From NCBI GenBank assembly GCA_963971225.1, contig OZ020269.1, forward strand, positions 7,998,001 through 8,062,000: 64,000 bases of DNA, read 5' to 3'. The notes below the pieces were generated by a model. It was given only the letters and a program-made list of their open reading frames with translations. It did no database searches and was not told the origin of the DNA. The DNA is from Melieria omissa (Eukaryota; Arthropoda; Insecta; Diptera; Ulidiidae). The translations under genes were made by a program, and so were the position numbers. Shown piece after piece: positions 57,901-64,000 of this stretch (positions are counted from its first letter, which is position 1; every line of letters begins with the position of its first letter).

Positions 57901-60076
57901 TCTTGTTGATGTCACACGGTGGAACCTTCTCCATGTGTCCTAAGGCAATGTATTCGTCGATGAATTTTTTGTATTGTATAAACAATGCAGCGTCACGTGA
58001 AAGGCGCCTTTCGAGACTCGCGAATTGCTTGTAAGCCGATGAAAGTGAATTACCTAGGCGCAACGAAGTGTCTCGAAATGGTAGACGTACCATATGTCGA
58101 CCGGTGCTGTCGTAACTATGTGTTTCTTGAAAATGAGTTTCGCAAAATTGCTCCTCTATTGTGTAACGCCTTTCGACCAATAGAGGCTCTCTTTCTGTTT
58201 CCCAAAAGCGACGCAATGATTCATCAATTCTGAATTCATCCGTTGAGAGAGTTACAGAAAACGCATGAGTATCCTCCCCGCCGTTATGTACTTTCCCAGC
58301 TAGTACATAACCGAAAATGGTATTTTGGATGGTTGGAAAACCTGATTTCGTGGTATGCTTACCATCTGAAAGCAAATTGAAGAAATGTTCTGAGCCAATG
58401 AGTACATCTATTGGTCGTGAGCCGAGGGATCCGTCGTCTGCTATGCTCAAATCAGATGGAAACCCCCAGCTTGTTGCATCCACTGGACATGACTTATGCT
58501 CCTGAGAGATATGATTTAATATATATGCATGAACATTTATCGATAAACTGCTGTCGTGTCTTGATGTGAGCCGAAGGGAAACTATACCTTTTGTAACTAC
58601 CGAACTTGCTCCTCCGATTCCACCGACCTTTATTCGACCATTTTGACGGGGCAGACGTAGTCGCTGAACTAAATTTTCGGACACAAATGTTGCCATCGAT
58701 GCTGAGTCCATTAGTACCTTGCAAACAGTGGCCCCAGTGCCGTTGATGTTTGAAGCATATACGACCGCTGTGGGAAGTAAAACTTTCTGATGAATTATAT
58801 CTCTAGTTTGAATCGAATATGATGTTGACGGTGGCTGCGGGTCCGTGGTTTCACTTTTGGTGGCAGTGTCTACATGAAGGCACGAATGGTGGTTTCTTCT
58901 ACAAATGTGACATTTCTGCTTTGATGTGCAATTGATAACTTGGTGATTTTGTGAAAGACAATTGAAACAGAGCTTATTGTTTTTGACGAACTCCCGTTTT
59001 TGATGTAATCCCAGGCTTTTAAATTTTAAGCATTTGTATAGTTGATGTGCGGCGCCACAGCTGGCGCATGTTGTGGCTGTGTAACTTGAGTCTGTGGCTA
59101 CGAAGCATCGTGGACGGGATGAATTGGAAGGTCCGCTTTTATATGACTGCATGCACTCAAGGGCTGTCCATCTTGTATTTAGAAATTTTATGAATTGTTC
59201 GATTGTTGGATGATCTTGGGATCCGTCGTTGCTTTCAGCCCACTGCCTTTTTGTATCATCATCCAATTTTTTCAACAGCAAGTATATGATCCATGGGTCT
59301 CGACGTTCTGCCTCTGTGCCTAACGCTGTGAGCCCTCGCAAAATACAATCAGTGTTGTCTGCTAATGCGCGAATTGCTGCTGCGGAAGGTTCAATTACAT
59401 TTTTGAGTTGGAAGAAGGACGTTATGTATGAGATTATTATGGGCTTTTGCTTATCATACCTGTCGCACACCTTGTTCCAGGCTCTGTCGTAAGCCTCATT
59501 TGAGCACACGATACCTGAAATAACGGATTCCGCCTCACCTTTAAGATACATTTGGAGGTATTGGAACTTGCGTGAATTGGAAATTGTCTGTACGTTGTGC
59601 ACTGAGTTTAAAAACAAATCTTTGAATTGAGGCCATTTGCAATATTCGCCATGAAAGGCAGGAATGTCCAACTTCGGCAATCTTGAGTCGTTGGCGTGTG
59701 AGTGCTCAAGTACGGTACGCTGAGTTTCTGCAAATCTGTTGAGTGTGGCGTTCAAATCGTCAACCCCAGAGCCGATGTTGTGTTGTGCGACGGATTGTCG
59801 TTGAGATGCTTCATGTTGATTTAATGTAATCAGAAAACGCTCCTTGAGGTCGAGATATAAATCTTCTTGCGCGGAGTATTCCGACGTTTGCTCAGGAAAT
59901 GCTGAAATCTTCGTATCGACGTTGACAAATTCCTCCCATAAGGCATCTAGCCTATCACACCGGAGTTTCAAACCTTCATACGATGTATTACTGTTTGCCG
60001 ACAATATAAAACCTTTATATTTCGTAAATGAGCCTTTTATTTGTCCGCGGTTGCGAATTAAGTTATTTAGTTCCAT
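54908..60076 (-). CDS. BEL/Pao gag-pol polyprotein (1,722 aa)
   Basis: One continuous frame. About residues 120-300 is the DUF1759-type gag core, followed by zinc-binding knuckles (CFNCLSQNHQVINC, CHICRRNHHSCLH, ~370-400). A retroviral-type aspartic protease of the BEL kind has DSASMATFV near ~455, with D-S where many enzymes have D-T/S-G. Reverse transcriptase has the YVDD motif at ~867. RNase H-like motifs FSDASEMAYAAALY and WTDSMIVLGWL lie at ~1045-1115. Next is an HH-CC zinc region and an integrase core with GIDYAGP, FSDNGTNF and GIWESA, keeping the D-D-E triad. DUF5641 ends the protein. No stop or frameshift is seen, so the copy could be active. The first ATG lies 348 bp inside the 5' LTR. 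Confidence 0.95.
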   Translation of the reverse strand: MELNNLIRNRGQIKGSFTKYKGFILSANSNTSYEGLKLRCDRLDALWEEFVNVDTKISAFPEQTSEYSAQEDLYLDLKERFLITLNQHEASQRQSVAQHNIGSGVDDLNATLNRFAETQRTVLEHSHANDSRLPKLDIPAFHGEYCKWPQFKDLFLNSVHNVQTISNSRKFQYLQMYLKGEAESVISGIVCSNEAYDRAWNKVCDRYDKQKPIIISYITSFFQLKNVIEPSAAAIRALADNTDCILRGLTALGTEAERRDPWIIYLLLKKLDDDTKRQWAESNDGSQDHPTIEQFIKFLNTRWTALECMQSYKSGPSNSSRPRCFVATDSSYTATTCASCGAAHQLYKCLKFKSLGLHQKREFVKNNKLCFNCLSQNHQVINCTSKQKCHICRRNHHSCLHVDTATKSETTDPQPPSTSYSIQTRDIIHQKVLLPTAVVYASNINGTGATVCKVLMDSASMATFVSENLVQRLRLPRQNGRIKVGGIGGASSVVTKGIVSLRLTSRHDSSLSINVHAYILNHISQEHKSCPVDATSWGFPSDLSIADDGSLGSRPIDVLIGSEHFFNLLSDGKHTTKSGFPTIQNTIFGYVLAGKVHNGGEDTHAFSVTLSTDEFRIDESLRRFWETEREPLLVERRYTIEEQFCETHFQETHSYDSTGRHMVRLPFRDTSLRLGNSLSSAYKQFASLERRLSRDAALFIQYKKFIDEYIALGHMEKVPPCDINKSASETFYLPHHPVLKPESRSTKCRVVFNGSAKSTSGVSLNDITAVGPTIQRDLTSLLLNFRRYRVGLCGDIVKMYRQILLHPDDRDYQRILWRDVADNPISHYRLCTVTYGTGSAPFLATRCLCATAEEANSSQIASLIKNNFYVDDLIAGADTTEEAIIMKAEITGALARRGFPLTKWISNDSKVIENGNTQSSNLDISEIDSESSLKILGLHWQPLTDCFTFKVRPVNSACTKRVILSESSKIYDPLGFLSPCTILIKIMFQQLWLHHFEWDEELPTSFSQQWLTFRQHYECLNTLQIPRWIQTNAATKFQLCGFSDASEMAYAAALYCRITFRAETKVFLLTSKTKVAPLKQMSLPRLELAGALLLAKLIKAVKRAMGISEVECVAWTDSMIVLGWLSSHPRRWKTYVANRVAEIIDVIPRTLWQHIASSDNPADVATRGLDPKALLCCALWWHGPNWLTQPQSLWPRSTRNTDNTSVQLLAEQRKNSCFAFLATERPDVLSLLFHHHSKLHKVLSIIATWNRFVQRRRNSNATFPVAYTAAEIYTALLHCVRWSQAQHYAEEIHQLARTKQLSTKSSITKLSPFLDSLSIMRVGGRLKNATCNIDTKHPIIISKDSVLAERIVAAQHLKHLHAGPTLLMNILRQQFWITSCRRLVKREINKCVVCTRFRASTCSQKMADLPTSRVTQARPFHRTGIDYAGPFLIKVHKTRNAVPVKGYIAVFVCLTTRAIHLEVVTDLTSDAFIAALKRFVSRRGLPSDIFSDNGTNFIGANRELVKRFRQLTRSKNVGSYMAHAFINWHLIPPGAPHFGGIWESAVKATKFHLRRIIGDTKLTYEELATLLCEIEAQLNSRPLTTIYDDDVDNLDVLTPGHFIIGQPLVQVAEPDLKHLQLNRLSRWQLLTRLQQDFWRRWQREYLTTLQQRSKWHTEKYNLKPGSVVLVYDERAPPSCWQMGLVTEVHPGKDNLVRVATVKTSHGTMKRPVTKLCKLPTES

Positions 60077-60403
60077 TTTGGGTGTTATATGTGGCCAATG
60101 CTTTCCTAGTGGGATGCTGATTCAGTGCCGTTCCTTTGGCACAGCGTGCTGTTGTTGTTGCTTTGTGGAATGCGGTGGTTGATTGTCGCGTGACGCGAGC
60201 GTGGCTTGTAGTTGTTGTTGTTGTATTGTAACAGTTTTTCGGGAAATTTTTGATGGTGGTGTGATCTTTGGGATTTTTTTGTGCTATGTATGTAGCTATG
60301 TTGCAATGCAAATTGCGATGTTGTCACCAAATGCTTAATTTTTGTAGTTGTTGAAATGAGAAAAATCGAAATAGTTTTTTCAGTAAAACGCTGACTTTGA
60401 GTT

Positions 60404-60419
60404 GGCTCTCGAAGGACCA
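60404..60419 (-). promoter_or_regulatory. Candidate tRNA primer-binding site of the BEL/Pao element
   Basis: On the minus strand TGGTCCTTCGAGAGCC begins five bases after the 5' LTR. TGG matches a tRNA CCA end; the tRNA is not identified. Confidence 0.55.
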
Positions 60420-60424
60420 GAAAA

Positions 60425-60662
60425 TGTAGCAGTAATAAGCTACGGGTGATTGTGAATCCGCGAACTATGTCGAAGTAGGACGCAAAATGAAATGCGTTTG
60501 CTAATCGAGTGACAGTGCCAGACTAACTTTATTGCGTTTTTTCTTGCTTACAATGTTGTCTACAGCGTCTGCGTACAATGTTGTCTACAGGTTATAAAAT
60601 AAGGGATAGATAAGATAATTGCTTACAATGTTGTCTTTTACAACTAATTTAAATCCAGAACA
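60425..60662 (-). repeat. 5' LTR of the BEL/Pao element
   Basis: 238 bp, no difference from the 3' LTR found on reading both side by side. Confidence 0.95.
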
Positions 60663-61464
60663 GAAAGAAAAAACTCCAACTAAGAAAACCCCAAAAAATC
60701 TGTGCAAAAAATCAATTAGTGTCTGTGCAAAAGCGGCTCAAAGTTGGAACTTTTTTCTCAAAAAAAATTGAAACTCATATTTTCTGTTTCTTAGTCTATT
60801 GAGTAAAAAAAATTTAAAAAATACATGGTTACCAAGAATTTGTTTAAGCTTTCAATATACGATAAGAAACGATGTGGCTATTTTCGATTTTAATGTTTTC
60901 TCAAAATTTGTAAAGCTGAGGCTTTTACTGCACTTTTAATTTAAAATATTTTTCTAAATTAAAAATCTGAAAATTGGCAAAACTTAGAGGAAAATATCTA
61001 AAAATTATGTGAAACTATGTTCCTGGATTTTTTTTATTTTAAGAAGCATTCTTTCTTTGTCGGATAATGTAATTATATCATCCGATATCTTCCGATCTCA
61101 GAAAATAATTCAATTTGAAAAGTGGTCTAACCACGTATTTTTCGACAAAATTTATTTTATTTATGCCTAAAAGTATGCAACCAGCACGAAAAATGATAAA
61201 ATCTGAAAAAATGCAAAGCATACATCTATAATTATCGTTTTTATTGCAAAACCAGAGGGTTCTGAGACAATTTCTGTTACTCTTTGCAATAATCAATGTT
61301 GATGTTACCGATTAAATGTAAAATCTGAAAAATCTAGCCAACAGACTTGGTGCTATAGCTCTCCAAAAATGACGAAATTTGCAAAATTAAGTCTCAGGCA
61401 TTGCCAAACTACAAAGATTTAAGAAAAACCAAATAGAGATTTCAATTCAGCAAACCATGCTTAA

Positions 61465-61716
61465 CCCTTATTCTCATACCCAAACTTACTAACGTCGTTT
61501 GGCACCCGGGGTACCCGGGTACCCATTTCATGAAATTTTTAAGTTTTCAATATTTTGTTAAGTAAAAAACAAAATTTTTTAAATATATGATTTGTTCGCT
61601 TTTCACTTAAATAACGAGGATCCGGAAGGTATAAAAAAAATTTTCATTATTTGTCAGTTTTTTTCACGAAAATACATCGCAGTGGGCACCCGGGTACCCG
61701 GGTATGAGAATAAGGG
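61465..61716. mobile_element. TTAA-flanked piggyBac-like MITE, 252 bp
   Basis: Flanked by TTAA (61461-61464, 61717-61720). Both ends read CCCTTATTCTCATACCC inward (17 bp perfect). Each end is followed by GGGTACCCGGGTACCC-type palindromes, at slightly different distances. Non-coding. Confidence 0.78.
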
Positions 61717-61851
61717 TTAACTTGTATACCAAATTTTATGAAGAACGGACCACTCCTTCTAATTTTGTCCCGCGGTTGTATGGAGTCGAATCACTGTGCA
61801 TTGGGGTCACAGATGGGACAAAGATATTTCCTGTAAGTTTATAAAGCAATA

Positions 61852-62106
61852 AAGCGGCCTTGTTAGACCAACGGGTAGTGTTCTGACTTCTCATACCGGA
61901 GCCCTATGTTCGAATCCTAGCTCTGGCGGGTTAAACGCTCGTTTACTTATATCACTATCCCCATGAATAACAAGAATGAATAGAATGGCACAAGTGCGCT
62001 CTTGGCAATATAAGCCCCACAAGTGTGAAAGAAAAACTGCCAACTGCCTTTCCCTATCCTCTTGAAATGTGTGTTGTAACTGGTAAAATGGTAAAAAAAA
62101 AATGGT
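61852..62106 (+). mobile_element. tRNA-derived SINE
   Basis: A box TAGACCAACGGG (61864) and B box TGTTCGAATCC (61907-61917) stand at tRNA-like spacing within a degenerate cloverleaf (GCGGCCTTGTTAGACC...AGCTCTGGC). About 170 bp of tRNA-unrelated body follows and ends in GGTAAAATGGTAAAAAAAA-type repeats, typical of a SINE tail. Not a functional tRNA gene: no credible anticodon arm pairing. Confidence 0.6.
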
Positions 62107-64000
62107 AAAATGTGTGGTATCACAAAGTGCCTCACAAAAGACCTCCAAGTGTGTCTCTCACAGAGGCAATCACCATAATTAAACCTAACCTTTTAAAGCA
62201 CTTGAATTTCCATGAAAACAAAAATTCACCTAAAATTAAACCGAAATTGATCGGAATCTATAAACAACTAGTTCAGATATTCAATTACCAGTCAAGTACA
62301 GCTACTGGCTGCTGAATTGTTATCGACAACCACCAAACCCAAAGCAACGCCAATTTCAATTTTAGTTTTAATTACAAGCGCGAATCGTGGGTCCCTGTTG
62401 TCTCTCTCTCACATTTTTTTTCATTTTTGTACAATTTCAATTTCACTTTTTACTAATGATTCTTCTTGTTTTTGCTCCCTGTTTGCTCGTCCTTTTTTCG
62501 TCGTTTTCCGCCTTCATGGCGAAACGAAAGGCCATTAGAAAGTCATTAGGTCGCGCACATTCGCGCATTCAAACCAACAAAACCGAGATTAATCTGCAGC
62601 TAAAAATGGCTGCCACGTATTGTTAAGCCTTCTAAAACGCACAACCCGCGTAATCGCACTCATACACACACATGCACACATGCGCTGCAAAAGTTCGACG
62701 CAGAAAGCCGACACGAACTGCACGCGCGCACTTCTACAATTTCATTCATATTTACGTGAATATTAATAACAAACGCACAAGAGCAGCAGAAGTAGCAACA
62801 TGAGAAATAATAACAACAATAACAACAAGCGCAAGAGCAAAAGCAGCAGCACAACAACGAACAAGCATGTCAATAGCAGCGCCAAAGCCAGCGCAGGAAA
62901 AATACTTTGTCAACACATTAAGCCGGCGCAGTTTCGGCAAGTGGCCCGAACGGAGCGGGGAGCATAACAAAAGTTGGCTGCACGACAGTGCGATGCCGTG
63001 TGCTGAGCATGCAGGTGTTCGGGGGGGCGGGGACTAAAAATAAATGCCATTGACAACAGTAGTCGCTGACACAAAATTGAGTTGCGCGCTGTGATTGGAA
63101 CTGAATTGGCGATGGCGGCGGGCACTGCCACTGTCTTTAGCACCCAGTGTCACCGCTGTCAAAGCATATCAAATTGCGCATCATTTTATACATAGAAAAC
63201 AACAACAAAAGCACCAACAAAAAGTCAATAACAACCACAGCAGCATAAAACAACAAACGAGTGTTGAGTTGTAGCAAAATGAAACGAAATTGAAAGGTGA
63301 AGCAAAGCTCAATGTTTGTGTTTTCGCTTTGTGGAGTGTTCTGGTCTCTTCTCTCTGGTCTCTTCTCATGAAACAGTAAATGTAGTATGTATAAATTTGC
63401 GTTTGACAGTTGTAGAGTTCCGTTCTAGCTGGCAGTTGGCTGTTGGATACACTGGAAGGAAATTCTTGTATCAAATGAAAATTGGTTTTTGTTTTATTAA
63501 AAAAATTGTTAATGAAATATAAATGTTGCATGAAATTAGAAGAAATAATGAATAAAATGCCAAAATTTTCCATTTAAGAGGGTTGGGTTCCGTTTATGGT
63601 CAATTAACTAGATTTCACTATAAGAATGCTTTGACTCATGCGTGCTGACTCGTAAAAAACTAGCTGGGCCTCATTGACTGCACTGAAATATTCTTAAATT
63701 ACTGGTTGTAATTGTTTTTAATGTTAAATTATGTTTCTTCAGACTTCTAACAATTATTTTAGCTCGAGTGTTGTTGATTTTTAAACATGCGTTGACTTAT
63801 TTAGGTTTTTTAATAATTTCAAAAGTCTGAACTCTGAATAAATCACGATTCCCTCAACTCTTTGTTGACCCTGTCAGATTTTGATGCAAAAATACCAAGA
63901 TAGACTTTATCACAGCCTACTTCATTTGGCGCTTTGACTATAGTCTATACTCCTCTCGTTTCTTCAGTTAAGATTTCAAATAAATATACAAAAGACCGCC

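Larger units (their letters stand above)
54646..60662 (-). mobile_element. BEL/Pao LTR retrotransposon, complete and apparently recent
   Basis: 6,017 bp on the minus strand. Two 238-bp LTRs (54646-54883 and 60425-60662) read the same throughout by eye and have TG...CA ends. The 5-bp sequence GAAAG flanks both sides (54641-54645, 60663-60667). Between them lies one uninterrupted 1,722-codon gag-pol frame with BEL/Pao domain order. A primer-binding-site candidate and a purine tract adjoin the LTRs. There is no env-like frame. It sits ~290 bp upstream of the splice acceptor of the first recognised Dh31-R coding exon, in the same orientation. Confidence 0.95.
60663..64000. other. Region upstream of the BEL element
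   Basis: Holds a TTAA-flanked MITE (61465-61716) and a tRNA-derived SINE (about 61852-62106). No gene is recognised. A Dh31-R 5' exon or promoter may lie here or beyond, but none can be placed. Confidence 0.5.

Noticed and set aside
54908..60076. Envelope-like gene in the BEL element (endogenous retrovirus)
   Set aside because: The frame ends right after DUF5641, 24 bp before the LTR; no space for env.

Overview
This is nuclear DNA of a higher fly (Diptera, Brachycera). Short introns with GT-AG borders interrupt genes recognisable as fly orthologues. Very large introns and many kinds of transposable element push the size up, and there are no bacterial features. A tephritid fruit fly is my best guess, from the gene complement, intron sizes and element types. 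That is inference; no sequence comparison was run.

Layout. Positions 1-14.1 kb are gene-dense: FAM136A (minus), mRpS28 (plus), Adat3 (minus), ari-2 (plus), an unnamed C2H2 zinc-finger gene (plus) and Upf3 (plus). FAM136A and mRpS28 are divergent, mRpS28 and Adat3 converge with overlapping 3' ends, and Adat3 and ari-2 are divergent. These are housekeeping genes: a mitochondrial intermembrane-space protein, a mitoribosomal protein, the non-catalytic subunit of a tRNA deaminase, an RBR ubiquitin ligase and a nonsense-mediated-decay factor. They do not form one pathway.

Positions 14.1-19 kb hold no gene I can support. From 19.06 to 54.35 kb, on the minus strand, lies one gene rebuilt here from twelve coding exons: a family B1 receptor of the calcitonin/DH31 type (Dh31-R). 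All splice phases agree and give 560 codons. Its introns (up to 9.8 kb) hold nearly all the mobile DNA: a disabled DD41D (rosa-type) mariner, two pogo-like MITEs, several TTAA-flanked piggyBac-like MITEs, a CGCG-rich inverted-repeat element, and a pair of related inverted-repeat elements in opposite orientation, each broken by a different MITE.

From 54.65 to 60.66 kb a complete BEL/Pao LTR retrotransposon lies just upstream of the first recognised Dh31-R coding exon, in the same orientation. It has two 238-bp LTRs that look identical, a 5-bp target duplication (GAAAG) and an uninterrupted 1722-codon polyprotein, so it looks recent. Beyond it (60.7-64 kb) are a piggyBac-like MITE and a tRNA-derived SINE, but no gene. 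I found no wholly new system. The strongest unusual signals are the young BEL insertion, the nested inverted-repeat elements and several introns whose retention would change proteins in specific ways.
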